A stretch of 58,584 nt of DNA from Myroides injenensis M09-0166 (lineage in GTDB: Bacteria > Bacteroidota > Bacteroidia > Flavobacteriales > Flavobacteriaceae), in the NCBI RefSeq assembly GCF_000246945.1, contig NZ_BAEX01000008.1, positions 1 to 58,584 on the forward strand. Reading direction: 5' to 3'. The stretch's first letter is position 1; each line of letters opens with the position of its first letter. Below the pieces are notes generated by a model that was not told the DNA's origin, made no database searches, and was given only the letters and a program-made list of their open reading frames with translations. The position numbers and the translations under genes were made by a program. This document shows, piece by piece, positions 35,604 to 44,986 of the stretch.

Positions 35604-36548
35604 ATGAAAGAAAATTTAATCGCTTGTCATGAAAGAATAAAACCTTTTGTGCATCACACTCCAATTATGGAATCAGGACATATTGAAAATTTTTTAGGTA
35701 ATGATTTATACTTCAAATGTGAGAATTTTCAACGTGCAGGATCTTTTAAAATTAGAGGAGCTATTAATGCAATACTACAATTGACAGATGAACAACGCGC
35801 ACAAGGAGTAGTTACACATTCATCAGGTAATTTTGCTCAAGCACTTGCTTTGGCAGCTCGTACTATTGGAGTGAAATGTTATATTGTCATGCCTAATGAT
35901 GCACCAATTGTTAAGAGAAATGCAGTTTTAATGTATGGTGGAGAAATAATTGATTGTATAGCGACAATGGATTCCAGAGAACGTGTATGTAAGCAGGTAA
36001 TTGATGATACAGGGGCTACTTTTATTCATCCCTCTAATGATATGAATGTTATTATGGGGCAATCAACTATTGCAAAAGAGTTTTTGGAAACCCATCCTGA
36101 TTTAGATATTTTGATAGCGCCTATAGGTGGTGGCGGTCTAATTGCGGGAACTATTTTGTCAGCTCAACATTTTGGCAAGGCAGGAATTGAAGTTTATGGT
36201 GGTGAACCTTTAGAGGCTGATGATGCTTTTAGATCTTTAGAAAATGGTGTCATAGAGTGTAATACTACTACAGATACTATAGCAGATGGGCTACGTACTC
36301 AATTAGGGGATATAAATTTTCCAATCATTAAAGATGGGATAAAAGAAATAATACGTGTGCGTGAGAATGAAATTATCACTGCTATGCGTGTTATTTGGGA
36401 GCGAATGAAAATTATTGTAGAACCAAGTAGTGCAGTTGCTTTGGCTGTATTGATTAAAGAACGTCCTTTGTTTGAAGGAAAAAAAGTAGGAATCATTCTT
36501 TCAGGAGGTAATGTAGATTTAGATAATTTACCATTTGACTATTATTAA
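35604..36548 (+). CDS. threonine/serine dehydratase or serine racemase-like PLP enzyme
   Basis: A 314-residue fold-type II PLP enzyme. PLP-binding Lys49 sits in AGSFKIRGA, SSGNFAQAL contacts the substrate, and IGGGGLIAG binds the PLP phosphate. It lacks the regulatory ACT domain of biosynthetic IlvA and is closest to catabolic threonine dehydratase and serine racemase, which cannot be separated by eye. The gene stands alone, with a 323-base gap after it. Confidence 0.88.
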   Translation: MKENLIACHERIKPFVHHTPIMESGHIENFLGNDLYFKCENFQRAGSFKIRGAINAILQLTDEQRAQGVVTHSSGNFAQALALAARTIGVKCYIVMPNDAPIVKRNAVLMYGGEIIDCIATMDSRERVCKQVIDDTGATFIHPSNDMNVIMGQSTIAKEFLETHPDLDILIAPIGGGGLIAGTILSAQHFGKAGIEVYGGEPLEADDAFRSLENGVIECNTTTDTIADGLRTQLGDINFPIIKDGIKEIIRVRENEIITAMRVIWERMKIIVEPSSAVALAVLIKERPLFEGKKVGIILSGGNVDLDNLPFDYY

Positions 36549-36871
36549 TTCTTCCTTTTATTACTATTAATTATATATGTCTAAAACTTAAGATAGTTAA
36601 TTGTCTTGACCAATTGTTATACTAAGTTTGCTTTTCGTTTAAAGTTCTTCAAAAGCTACTATATCACTTCAATAATTAGTTTAGAAATACCTTTCATATT
36701 ATATTATAGAGTATAAACATATTGTTGAAGTGGTATTGTAGAATTCGTCCTTGGTATGTAATATTGCTAATCTTTGTGCAAGGTGTCCTTATAACGGAAT
36801 AGAAATTTGATGCCTATGTATTGGTTTAAGCTATTATTATACAAATTGGTTTAGAAGTAAAAATGATTAAT
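36549..36871. other. 323-base intergenic region, nothing recognised
   Basis: A+T-rich gap between convergent genes. A TAAGTTTG word near 36622 matches a -7 box but leads to no gene. No clear terminator, repeat or RNA was seen. Confidence 0.5.
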
Positions 36872-37789
36872 TTATTTAGAAATTAATGACTTAGTTTTTT
36901 TGTGTTTTGACAATGTAATTTGCTTTCTTCCAAAGTAGAGTCCAGCAACAATAAGAATACCTCCTATAATTTGTAGTAAGCCTAAATTTTCTCCGTCAAA
37001 TAATCCCCAACAATATGCTATTAAAGGCATTAATAAAGAAACTGATGAGGCAAAGCTAGCATTGGTTTCATTGATTAGTTTATAATAAAAAATATTTGCT
37101 AAAGCACTTCCAAATAATGCAAGCAGAAATACAAAACCAATTCCTTTCATAGCTTCTGGGTGTTCCCAAATTGTTGTAAAAAAACCACTGCTAATTAATA
37201 CGATAACTGCGGGAATTAATAAAACAAATTCAATGAATGCAGTCCATACAATAGGAGGGATGTTTCCCATGTACTTTTGAGTAAGTAATCCACTATAAGC
37301 ATACATTAATGCCGCAATTATTAGTAAAAGATGGTAAAACCACTCGTAAGGGATATGTGTAATAGTTTCTGGTCCTTGTAATAAAAGTATTACTCCAATA
37401 AAAGATAATACAACTCCAATCACTTCTCCCAAATGTGTTTTATACTTAAAAAATAACACTCCTAGCACTACCACAAAAATAGACATCAACGCATTTAATA
37501 TTCCTGCTATTGAACTATCTAAATGTACTTCTGCAATTGGAAACAAGAACATTGGTATAAAACTACCAACTATTGCTGTTAGAAATAACCATTGGAAATT
37601 TTTTCGAGGAAGTATTTTTATATTTTTTAATGAAATAGGCAGTAGAAATAGACCAGCAAGTGTAATCCTTAACGCACCAACTTGAATTGGTGTGAAGTAT
37701 TCTAACCCTCTTTTTATTAGGATAAATGAAGAACCCCATACTAGAGATAGTATAAATAAGGTAACCCAATGTTTTAGCTTTATCTTCAA
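36872..37789 (-). CDS. EamA/DMT family transporter
   Basis: A 305-residue membrane protein with ten predicted helices in two EamA repeats (LVWGSSFILIKRGLEYF and the second half from about 150). The family exports amino acids, metabolites or drugs; the substrate is unknown. The start codon is TTG at 37789: no in-frame ATG precedes the first helix. It is preceded on its strand by the terminator of the glutamate synthase-domain gene. Confidence 0.9.
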   Translation of the reverse strand: MKIKLKHWVTLFILSLVWGSSFILIKRGLEYFTPIQVGALRITLAGLFLLPISLKNIKILPRKNFQWLFLTAIVGSFIPMFLFPIAEVHLDSSIAGILNALMSIFVVVLGVLFFKYKTHLGEVIGVVLSFIGVILLLQGPETITHIPYEWFYHLLLIIAALMYAYSGLLTQKYMGNIPPIVWTAFIEFVLLIPAVIVLISSGFFTTIWEHPEAMKGIGFVFLLALFGSALANIFYYKLINETNASFASSVSLLMPLIAYCWGLFDGENLGLLQIIGGILIVAGLYFGRKQITLSKHKKTKSLISK

Positions 37790-37823
37790 AGTGTAAAGTG
37801 TTTTAATAATTTTGCAATATAAA

Positions 37824-37850
37824 AAAAGACCGCTGGATAAGCGGTCTTTT
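37824..37850 (-). terminator. terminator of the glutamate synthase-domain gene
   Basis: 11-bp stem (37824-37834 with 37840-37850, core GACCGCT) with a 5-nt loop and T-rich flank on the minus strand, 21 bases past the stop. Confidence 0.88.
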
Positions 37851-37871
37851 TAATAAGTATGAATATTATTG

Positions 37872-39428
37872 TTAAGCTTTCGCTTTTCTTGTATCTAATT
37901 CACCAAAGTACATCTCTTGGAAACTTTTGTTTACACCATGTTCTGTACGTTTGTGGAATGTTTTAGGGTCAATTTCATTTGTCTTCTCATATCCACAAGC
38001 ACTAATAAACTCACCTAAAGCTTTCATTGTATTTGCATGGAAATTAGCCACACGTTTTCTTTTGTCAGTAACATCTAACGCTTTGTATAAAGTCTCATCT
38101 TGCGTTGCAATACCTACAGGACAATGACCACTATCACATTGTAACGCTTGGATACATCCTAGGGCAAACATCATTCCACGAGCACTATAACAAGCATCGG
38201 CACCTAAAGCCATTGTTTTAGCAATATCAAAAGCAGAAATAATACGACCTGATGCTAATATTTTTATCTTGTCTCTAAGTCCATTTTCTATTAATGTTTT
38301 ATTAGCAAAAACTAATGCATCGTTTAATGCCATCCCCATATAGTCAATAAACTCTAATGGAGCAGCACCAGTTCCACCTTCTGCACCATCAATAGTGATA
38401 AAGTCTGGGTGAATACCAGTTTCTAACATTGCCTTTACGATATCATTAAATTCATCTCTTCTACCAATACAAATTTTAAAACCAATTGGTTTACCATTTG
38501 ATAGTTTTCTTAGTTTAGCAATAAATTGTACTAATTCAGTAGGGTTAGAAAAAGCAGTATGTCCTGAAGGAGAGTGTACAGTAGTGTGAGGTGTAATACT
38601 TCTGATTTTAGCAATCTCAGGAGTATTTTTCTCAGCAGGTAATAAACCACCATGTCCAGGTTTAGCTCCTTGAGATAATTTGATTTCAATCATTTTAACT
38701 TCAGGATAATTTGAACGCTCCTCAAATAATTCATCATTAAAGAAACCTTTCTCGTCACGACATCCAAAATAACCTGTTCCTATCTGCCAGATTAAATCTC
38801 CACCAGATCTATGGTATTGACTTATACCACCTTCTCCTGTATTGTGAGCAAAACCTCCTATTTTAGCACCTTCATTTAAAGCTGTAATAGCTTTTTTACT
38901 TAAGGCACCATAACTCATTGCACTAATATTGTAAACACTTGCGCTATATGGTTGAGTACATTGATCACTTCCTATTAAAGTTCTAAAGTTTGTATCTGTA
39001 ATATGTTTTGGATATACTGAGTGTGATGCCCATTCATAACCAATTCTATTTGGATCATCTTGCATCCCAAAAGATACTGTTTGTTTTTCGTTTTTTGCTC
39101 TTTGATATACGATAGAGCGTTCGCGTCTATTAAATGGCTTTCCATCTAATTCACCTTCCCAAAAATACTGTCTCATTTCTGGACGAATAGATTCGAACAT
39201 ATAACGGAAACGAGCAAAAATAGGGTAGTTTTTTCTTATTGTATGTTTTGATTGTCTAAGGTCGTTAACTAATAGGATTGTCAAGAATCCTGAAATTACT
39301 ATATTAACAATACTAGCTATTGATCGGTATAAGATAAAAGATGTAATAGCATAGGCTAGATACAAAAATACAATCGCAATTGTCAATTGCCCAAATGTAA
39401 ATCGATTAAGAAATTTTTTGTGAAACAT
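37872..39428 (-). CDS. membrane-anchored FMN-binding glutamate synthase-domain protein
   Basis: A 518-residue protein with two N-terminal hydrophobic helices (about 12-50) and then the central/FMN domain of glutamate synthase (about 90-480). Visible motifs are AMSYGALSKKAI, LSQGAKPGHGG, DGAEGGTGAAP and SGHCPVGIATQD. It lacks the amidotransferase and C-terminal GltB domains, so it cannot be a complete GOGAT; electron donor and substrate are unknown. This stand-alone type is common in Bacteroidota. The 300-base upstream gap holds a -7 box at 39574-39581. Confidence 0.9.
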   Translation of the reverse strand: MFHKKFLNRFTFGQLTIAIVFLYLAYAITSFILYRSIASIVNIVISGFLTILLVNDLRQSKHTIRKNYPIFARFRYMFESIRPEMRQYFWEGELDGKPFNRRERSIVYQRAKNEKQTVSFGMQDDPNRIGYEWASHSVYPKHITDTNFRTLIGSDQCTQPYSASVYNISAMSYGALSKKAITALNEGAKIGGFAHNTGEGGISQYHRSGGDLIWQIGTGYFGCRDEKGFFNDELFEERSNYPEVKMIEIKLSQGAKPGHGGLLPAEKNTPEIAKIRSITPHTTVHSPSGHTAFSNPTELVQFIAKLRKLSNGKPIGFKICIGRRDEFNDIVKAMLETGIHPDFITIDGAEGGTGAAPLEFIDYMGMALNDALVFANKTLIENGLRDKIKILASGRIISAFDIAKTMALGADACYSARGMMFALGCIQALQCDSGHCPVGIATQDETLYKALDVTDKRKRVANFHANTMKALGEFISACGYEKTNEIDPKTFHKRTEHGVNKSFQEMYFGELDTRKAKA

Positions 39429-39728
39429 AAAATAGAATTTAATGCAATCTTATTGTTGTTTAGTTTGTAAATTGGTTTACGTTATTAGTTTGTAATTTTA
39501 TTCATTTAAAGTATTGATTTATGTACGTTTTTCTACATTCAAATCAATCAATATTTTAAGAATAAAATCGCAGCAAAGGTAGCAAAGATTTTGAATTTAC
39601 CGAGTATTTGTAATTATTATTTTGACATTCAAAATCGCTAAAAATAAGAATATGACAAAGTTTGATCTTTATTGCTATAAAACTTTGAATATATGATATT
39701 TATTGATTTTTTTATTGAAAAATATCTA
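39429..39728. other. 300-base intergenic region
   Basis: Holds a minus-strand -7 box TACCTTTG (39574-39581), about 146 bases before the glutamate synthase-domain gene, and a weak inverted repeat CAAAGTTT/AAACTTTG (39656-39687) that may end the CLC transcript. Nothing else was recognised. Confidence 0.5.
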
Positions 39729-40976
39729 CTACATGAGTGAAGAATTTTCATAGCTATACACTTGGGATTTATAGATACTTTCTCTTCCTGATATGAAGTA
39801 TGCCACTATACATGCGATCGCGATATAAGGTGCATTAGCGATGCCAAAAAGCTCTATTCCCATTATTGTACATGCCCAAGGAGTTTTAGTTGCTCCAGAA
39901 AAAACAGCAATAAAGCCAATTCCAGCAAGAAAATCTATTGGCACATTCAAATAAATTGCCATAAAGCTTCCCATAGTAGCACCAATATAGAATAATGGAG
40001 TTACTTCTCCTCCTTTAAAGCCTGCACCAAGAGTAATGGCTGTAAAAAGGATTTTAAGCAGAAAAGTTGTTCCTTCTTGAGAAACTATAAATGATTCTTC
40101 TATAGTAGGTACTCCTAGCCCTAGATATTTAGCATCTCCAATAGTTAGGATTAATATGATAAATACGATACCACCTATAAAAGGTTTTAATGGACCATAT
40201 GACACATATTTATTTAGGAACATTGCCCAATAATCAGTTACTCTAACAAATAATATTGCTGCTAGACCAAATAAAATTCCTGCTACTATTACTTTTAATA
40301 ATGTAAATGTGTCAATACTTACAGTTGAGTTCAATTGATATACTGTATGATGTATTCCCCACGAAATACAAGTATAGTGAGCAGCTACAGCAGTTAAGAG
40401 ACACGGTACTACATATTGGTACATTACTTTACCTACAATCATTAATTCTAGAGCAAATAAAGTTCCAGCTAGGGGAGTGCCAAATACGGAAGAGAAACCT
40501 GCACTAACTCCCATTAATATTATTATTTTTCGATCTAAACTATGTAGGGAAAATAATCTTGAAAGTTGGTCAGATAATGCACCGCCAATTTGAATAGCTG
40601 TTCCCTCTCTACCTGCCGAACCTCCAAAAAGATGTGTGATAAGAGTACCTAATAATACTAAAGGAGCCATTTTTAATGGTAGTATTTCTTCAGGTTTATG
40701 AAATTCATCTATTAATAGATTGTTTCCTTTGTTTGATCTTCCACCAAAATAATGATAAAGTAACCCAACAAATAATCCCCCGAGTGGTAAGAAAAATAAC
40801 AGATAAGTGTGATGAATTCGATAAGTTGTTACTTTTTCTAATAAATATAGAAATAGAGCAGAAGCTGAACCAACAGCTAAACCTATGATAGTACTTATTG
40901 CTATCCATTTTAATAAATAAATAAGTACTTTTTTAATGCGGGTTGATGTCTCGGATAAGTTGTCTAAATATGACAT
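39729..40976 (-). CDS. CLC-type anion transporter, probable fluoride/proton antiporter (CLC-F)
   Basis: A 415-residue CLC channel/transporter with about ten membrane segments. The selectivity and gating region reads GREGTAIQIGG with gate Glu124, the GREGT form typical of the fluoride-exporting CLC-F branch rather than the GREGP of chloride CLCs. A helix-start motif GVSAGFSSVFGTPLAG follows. The fluoride assignment rests mainly on a fluoride riboswitch in its leader (41009-41062). It would pump fluoride out of the cytoplasm. It has its own promoter between the riboswitch and the upstream terminator. Confidence 0.9.
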   Translation of the reverse strand: MSYLDNLSETSTRIKKVLIYLLKWIAISTIIGLAVGSASALFLYLLEKVTTYRIHHTYLLFFLPLGGLFVGLLYHYFGGRSNKGNNLLIDEFHKPEEILPLKMAPLVLLGTLITHLFGGSAGREGTAIQIGGALSDQLSRLFSLHSLDRKIIILMGVSAGFSSVFGTPLAGTLFALELMIVGKVMYQYVVPCLLTAVAAHYTCISWGIHHTVYQLNSTVSIDTFTLLKVIVAGILFGLAAILFVRVTDYWAMFLNKYVSYGPLKPFIGGIVFIILILTIGDAKYLGLGVPTIEESFIVSQEGTTFLLKILFTAITLGAGFKGGEVTPLFYIGATMGSFMAIYLNVPIDFLAGIGFIAVFSGATKTPWACTIMGIELFGIANAPYIAIACIVAYFISGRESIYKSQVYSYENSSLM

Positions 40977-41008
40977 ATGTATACAATATTAGGTTAATAT
41001 TCCATTAT

Positions 41009-41062
41009 TGTAGACGTCATCAGATGTGTAATACATCGGTTCGAGGCAGACATCATTGCCTA
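41009..41062 (-). promoter_or_regulatory. fluoride riboswitch (crcB motif)
   Basis: Minus strand from 41061: AGGCAATGATGTCTGCC, a short linker with GAAC, a second hairpin with loop-closing GATGT/ACATC, then CTGATGACGTCTACA. This follows the crcB-motif consensus element by element (GGC-AUG-...-GCC stem, AAC linker, second stem, CUGAUG...CUAC tail), and ATGTC in the first loop can pair with GACGT near the 3' end as the pseudoknot. It lies between a -7 promoter box and the CLC gene, 32 bases before its ATG. It should switch on expression when fluoride is bound. Confidence 0.87.
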
Positions 41063-41073
41063 AAATTGTATTG

Positions 41074-41081
41074 CAAATATA
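41074..41081 (-). promoter_or_regulatory. -7 box for the CLC gene
   Basis: Minus strand TATATTTG ends 12 bases before the riboswitch, so transcription should start close to its 5' edge. No exact TTTG -33 partner is seen; that area is the T-tract of the upstream terminator. Confidence 0.7.
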
Positions 41082-41085
41082 AAAT

Positions 41086-41118
41086 AAAAAGTCTGACTTT
41101 TTTAAAATCAGACTTTTT
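41086..41118 (-). terminator. terminator of the PUR-domain gene
   Basis: 11-bp stem AAAAAGTCTGA (41086-41096) with TCAGACTTTTT (41108-41118). The following T-rich stretch runs into the CLC promoter, so the two units are packed tightly. Confidence 0.85.
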
Positions 41119-41138
41119 ATTTTGTTTGTTCAAAAGAA

Positions 41139-41495
41139 TTAAATATCGTCAAAGCTTACATCTGTAAATGAATTTACGTCATCTTTTTGATATTCTTTTT
41201 TGAAATCTTTTTGATGTCTTTCAGAAATAACTTCTTCCCCTTTGTTATCAACAACAAAATCTGTCATTTCATCTAAAATTTCTTTGAAAGCGTTAAAATC
41301 TTCTTTGTACAAATAGATTTTATGTTTTTTAAAGTGGAAAGATCCATCCTCTTCAGTAAACTTTTTACTTTCAGTGATTGTTATGTAATAATCATCCGCT
41401 TTTGTTGATCTAACATCAAAGAAATAAGTTCTTCTCCCTGCTCTCAATACTTTAGAGAAAATTTCCTCTTTTTCTAACATTTCGTTATCTCTCAT
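41139..41495 (-). CDS. PUR-domain nucleic-acid-binding protein (DUF3276)
   Basis: A 118-residue protein of the bacterial PUR-alpha/DUF3276 family: RAGRRTYFFDVRSTKADDYYITITESKK in parts, then FHFKKHKIYLYKEDFNAF. The beta-beta-beta-beta-alpha PUR repeat binds single-stranded nucleic acids, and relatives in other bacteria regulate gene expression. The C-terminal 35 residues are charged and likely flexible. Monocistronic, ended by the hairpin at 41086. Confidence 0.87.
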   Translation of the reverse strand: MRDNEMLEKEEIFSKVLRAGRRTYFFDVRSTKADDYYITITESKKFTEEDGSFHFKKHKIYLYKEDFNAFKEILDEMTDFVVDNKGEEVISERHQKDFKKEYQKDDVNSFTDVSFDDI

Positions 41496-41571
41496 AATTC
41501 CTTCTTATCAATTAATTGATTTGTTCATATAGTAGTCAAAAGTCTAAAAAAAAACTTAATAAACCAACTTT

Positions 41572-43323
41572 TTATAAAATTTCTTTTTCGCTGAGTTGTT
41601 TCTGGTGTAACTCATTGTAATAACCCTCTTTAGCTATTAATTCTTGGTGAGTTCCACTTTGGATGATTCTTCCTTGATCTAGAATAATAATGTGATCTGC
41701 ATTTTTTGCAGATGATACTCTATGAGTAACAATTATTGTAGTTATATTTTTACTGTGTTCTTCCAGACTTTGTAAGATGCTTTCCTCTGTCTCTGTGTCC
41801 ACTGCAGATAGTGAATCATCTAGTATCAGTATAGGTGCATCTTTAATCAATGCACGCGCTATTGAAACTCTTTGTTTTTGTCCTCCTGATAATGTCAATC
41901 CACGTTCACCAAGTATGGTTTCGTAACCCTTGTCAAAAGTGATAATATTCTCATGTACAGCCGCTTTTTTTGCAACAGCTATTATTTCTTCCTCTGTCGC
42001 GTTTTCTTTTCCGAATCTGATATTATTACTTATTGTATCTGAGAATAGAAAAGCATCTTGTGGTACTACAGCTACATTTTGACGTAAATCTTTTAGGTTA
42101 CAATCCTTAATAGGCATATCGTCGATTAATATTGTTCCTTCATTTGTATCATAGAGTCTCGATATTAATGACAATATTGTAGATTTTCCTGACCCAGTTT
42201 TACCTAGAATAGCGAGCGTTTTACCTTTTTCTAATTTGAATGATACATTATCTAGAGCTTTAATACCTGTATCAGGATAGGTAAAGTTTACATTCTTAAA
42301 TTCGATTTTACCATCTATTGGCGTGTGCTCTTTATTGGTATTGTATATTTCTGGTTTAACATCTAAGAATTCATTAATACGCTTTTGTGAAGCTTCAGCT
42401 TCTTGTATCATTGATGAAACCCATCCTAGCGAAGCTACTGGCCAGGTCAACATATTGATGTATAATATAAATTGTGCAATAATACCAATGTCAGGAATAC
42501 TACCATTAAAGTAAAGTAAAGCACCAACAAATATTACTATTAAATTACTTAACCCAATCAAGAAGATCATTAATGGACCTATTAAAGCTCCCGTTTTAGC
42601 AAGTTTAAGCGCTTTGTCTTTGCTTTCTTGGGTTAGATTTTGGAATTCTTCTTCTTTTTCATTTTCTATTGAATAAGCTTTTAATACTCTAATACCTGAG
42701 AATATTTCTTGTGTGAAAGTAGAGAGTTTTGACATATTCTCTTGAAAGGCTGTACTTCTCACATTTATTTTTCGGCTAAGATTGAATACTAAATAACCTA
42801 ACAATGGAAGAGGTATTAAAGAATAGAACGTAAGCTTTGGAGATATTATATACATCTGAGTAAGCACTACAGCAAATCGTATTAATGTATTGATAGAATA
42901 CATCACTGCAGGTCCTGCATATTGTCTTACTTTACCCACATCTTCACTAATTCGATTCATTAAATCTCCTGTGCGATTCTGTTTGTAAAAACTTTGTGTT
43001 AGCTTTTCATAATGTTGAAATACTTCATTCTTTAAATCAAACTCAATATGTCTAGACATTACAATTAATGTCTGTCTCATTAAGAAGGTTAAAAAACCAG
43101 CAATAAGAGTAGTAATTAGTATCCAAATTATATTTTCCGACAATAATTTTATGACAGTAGGCTTGTGTAAAGCGTCTAATTGCTCTAAAGTTCGAATGGA
43201 ATCACCTACTAACTTTGGAGTGTATAATGTGAAAATTTGTGCAATTATAGTTATCGCTATACCTATTATAAAGCGAGTTTTATATTTGTAAAAGTATTTA
43301 TTTAAGTGACTTAATGCGCTCAT
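41572..43323 (-). CDS. ABC exporter, fused permease and ATPase
   Basis: A 583-residue half-transporter. Six membrane helices (about 20-310) precede the nucleotide-binding domain with Walker A LGKTGSGKSTIL near 375, signature LSGGQKQRVSIARAL, Walker B ILILDDSLSAVD, and switch His in VTHRVSSA. This is the MsbA/LmrA/multidrug type that works as a dimer; the substrate is unknown. The ATG at 43323 is chosen: the longer frame from 43446 adds 41 residues with no family match. A -7 box TAACTTTG on the minus strand lies at 43513-43520, next to the nusB promoter. Confidence 0.92.
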   Translation of the reverse strand: MSALSHLNKYFYKYKTRFIIGIAITIIAQIFTLYTPKLVGDSIRTLEQLDALHKPTVIKLLSENIIWILITTLIAGFLTFLMRQTLIVMSRHIEFDLKNEVFQHYEKLTQSFYKQNRTGDLMNRISEDVGKVRQYAGPAVMYSINTLIRFAVVLTQMYIISPKLTFYSLIPLPLLGYLVFNLSRKINVRSTAFQENMSKLSTFTQEIFSGIRVLKAYSIENEKEEEFQNLTQESKDKALKLAKTGALIGPLMIFLIGLSNLIVIFVGALLYFNGSIPDIGIIAQFILYINMLTWPVASLGWVSSMIQEAEASQKRINEFLDVKPEIYNTNKEHTPIDGKIEFKNVNFTYPDTGIKALDNVSFKLEKGKTLAILGKTGSGKSTILSLISRLYDTNEGTILIDDMPIKDCNLKDLRQNVAVVPQDAFLFSDTISNNIRFGKENATEEEIIAVAKKAAVHENIITFDKGYETILGERGLTLSGGQKQRVSIARALIKDAPILILDDSLSAVDTETEESILQSLEEHSKNITTIIVTHRVSSAKNADHIIILDQGRIIQSGTHQELIAKEGYYNELHQKQLSEKEIL

Positions 43324-43482
43324 AGTAATTAAGAAGGCTTTTTTTGAAAGAAGTTGTTTTTTATAATTAGTGATTAAAAAAAGCCAATGGCAAAGATAAC
43401 TTATTCTCAGATAAGAAAAATTGGTGTGTTTTAATAATTTCCTCAAAAAATCGTTAAATAATATTCTAATACATCTTTCTTG

Positions 43483-43520
43483 TTTGATTAAAATTAAATT
43501 TTTTTACCTTTGCAAAGTTA
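43483..43520. promoter_or_regulatory. divergent promoter region of nusB and the ABC exporter
   Basis: Plus strand: TTTG (43483-43486), 18-base spacer, TACCTTTG (43505-43512), a strong nusB promoter. Minus strand: TAACTTTG at 43513-43520 abuts it back to back, and could serve the ABC exporter with a leader of about 180 nt; no -33 box was found for that side. Confidence 0.7.
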
Positions 43521-43562
43521 TAAACACCACATTTTACATATCTAAAAAAGTTCTTAAGTAGC

Positions 43563-44504
43563 ATGTTAAACAGAAGACACATTCGTATAAAGGTTATGCA
43601 AACACTTTATATGATGCAGCAAAGTAACTCTGAAAATATCCAAGCAGGAGAGAAGTTTCTAATCAATAGTATAGAAAATATTCAAGATCTATACCTTTTG
43701 ATGCTGAGTACCTTAATCGAGGTGCGCAAAAAAGAAGAAGATTATATTTCTTTAGCCAAGAAAAAACATTTAGCTACATCTGAAGAACGAAACCCAAATA
43801 AGAGATTTATTGATAATAAAGTATTAATACTTTTACAAAATTCTATTTCTGTTTCTTCTAAAATTGAAGAAAAAAGTCTAACTCAGTGGCAAATTCATGA
43901 TAATTACATTCAATTACTATTGGATGAAATTAAAGAGAGCGAGATCTACAAAGCTTACATGGCTAAAGAGAAAGTAACTTTTAATGACGATAAGAAGTTC
44001 GTATTAGATATTTTTACTGAGATTGTTGCGCCTAATGAGAAAATTTATTCATTCTTTGAGGATAATAAATTAACTTGGTTAGATGATTTGCCATTGGTGA
44101 ACACTATGATTCAAAAGCAAATACGTCAATTAAAAGATGGTGATAGTCAAATATTTGTTCCAAAGGTTTATAAAGATCACGAGGATCAAGATTTTGCTTT
44201 AAATCTTTATAGAAAAACAATCTTAAATTATAAAGAGTTATCTGAAGAATTTAGAGATAAGACTCCTAACTGGGATCCTGAGCGTATTGCAGAATTAGAT
44301 ACTATTATTTTACGTATGGCTATTTGTGAGATGCTAAAATTTAATTCTATTCCTGTTAAAGTAACAATTAATGAATATTTAGAGATTGCTAAGGAGTATT
44401 CTACGCCAAAAAGTAGTATTTTTATCAACGGAGTATTAGATAATATTTCAAAAGTTTATACACAAGACGGTCGTATGACTAAAATAGGTAAAGGATTACT
44501 TTAA
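43563..44504 (+). CDS. nusB: transcription antitermination factor NusB
   Basis: A 313-residue NusB, about twice the length of the E. coli protein. The opening NRRHIRIKVMQTLYMMQ and the C-terminal half (TPNWDPERIAELDTIILRMAICEML, IPVKVTINEYLEIAKEYSTPKSSIFINGVLD in parts) are the NusB fold; the middle is a lineage-specific insertion seen in Bacteroidota. NusB with NusE binds boxA to support rRNA transcription. First gene of an operon with DUF1573 (11-base gap) and yajC (24-base gap). Confidence 0.94.
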   Translation: MLNRRHIRIKVMQTLYMMQQSNSENIQAGEKFLINSIENIQDLYLLMLSTLIEVRKKEEDYISLAKKKHLATSEERNPNKRFIDNKVLILLQNSISVSSKIEEKSLTQWQIHDNYIQLLLDEIKESEIYKAYMAKEKVTFNDDKKFVLDIFTEIVAPNEKIYSFFEDNKLTWLDDLPLVNTMIQKQIRQLKDGDSQIFVPKVYKDHEDQDFALNLYRKTILNYKELSEEFRDKTPNWDPERIAELDTIILRMAICEMLKFNSIPVKVTINEYLEIAKEYSTPKSSIFINGVLDNISKVYTQDGRMTKIGKGLL

Positions 44505-44515
44505 AAAATATTAAA

Positions 44516-44962
44516 ATGAGAAAAAAGTTGTTGATGTTATTTTCTATTTCTCTAATAGTTGTTTCATGTAATAATAATGAAGCTTCTAAAAAGATAGATT
44601 TAGAAAATGCTAAAAAAGTAGAAAGTAGTAGTACTAAGAATGAGTATCCTACTATTGAATTCAATAAAACTGTTCATGATTTCGGAAATGTTGAAAATGG
44701 TGAAGCTGTTTTTACTGAATTCGAATTAACTAATACAGGTAATGCAGATTTAATTATTATTAATGCTTTTGCTTCTTGTGGATGTACAGTTCCAGAATAT
44801 CAAAAAACTCCTATTGCTCCTGGTGAAAAGTCTATTTTAAAAGTACGTTTTCAACAGTCAGCTCAGGGTCAACAACAAAAAACTGTTACTTTAGTAACAA
44901 ATACACAAAAAGGAGAAGAGCTTTTAACTATTAAAGCGAATGTTGCTCCTCTAAGTAATTAA
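44516..44962 (+). CDS. DUF1573 lipoprotein
   Basis: A 148-residue lipoprotein: signal MRKKLLMLFSISLIVVSC, then a single DUF1573 Ig/ASPM-SPD2-like beta domain (about 45-145) with the conserved stretches HDFGNVENGEAVFTEFELTNTG and ASCGCTVPEY. The CxC pair may bind metal or form a disulfide. Function unknown. Second gene of the nusB operon; the gene order nusB-DUF1573-yajC is frequent in Bacteroidota. Confidence 0.9.
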   Translation: MRKKLLMLFSISLIVVSCNNNEASKKIDLENAKKVESSSTKNEYPTIEFNKTVHDFGNVENGEAVFTEFELTNTGNADLIIINAFASCGCTVPEYQKTPIAPGEKSILKVRFQQSAQGQQQKTVTLVTNTQKGEELLTIKANVAPLSN

Positions 44963-44986
44963 GTATAAATTATATAAACTATAACT

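Noticed and set aside
39656-39687. Terminator of the CLC gene
   Set aside because: The stem is only 8 bp, A+T-rich and has a 16-nt loop, too weak to call.
43324-43446. N-terminal extension of the ABC exporter
   Set aside because: The extra 41 residues do not fit the family and the ATG at 43323 precedes the first conserved segment.
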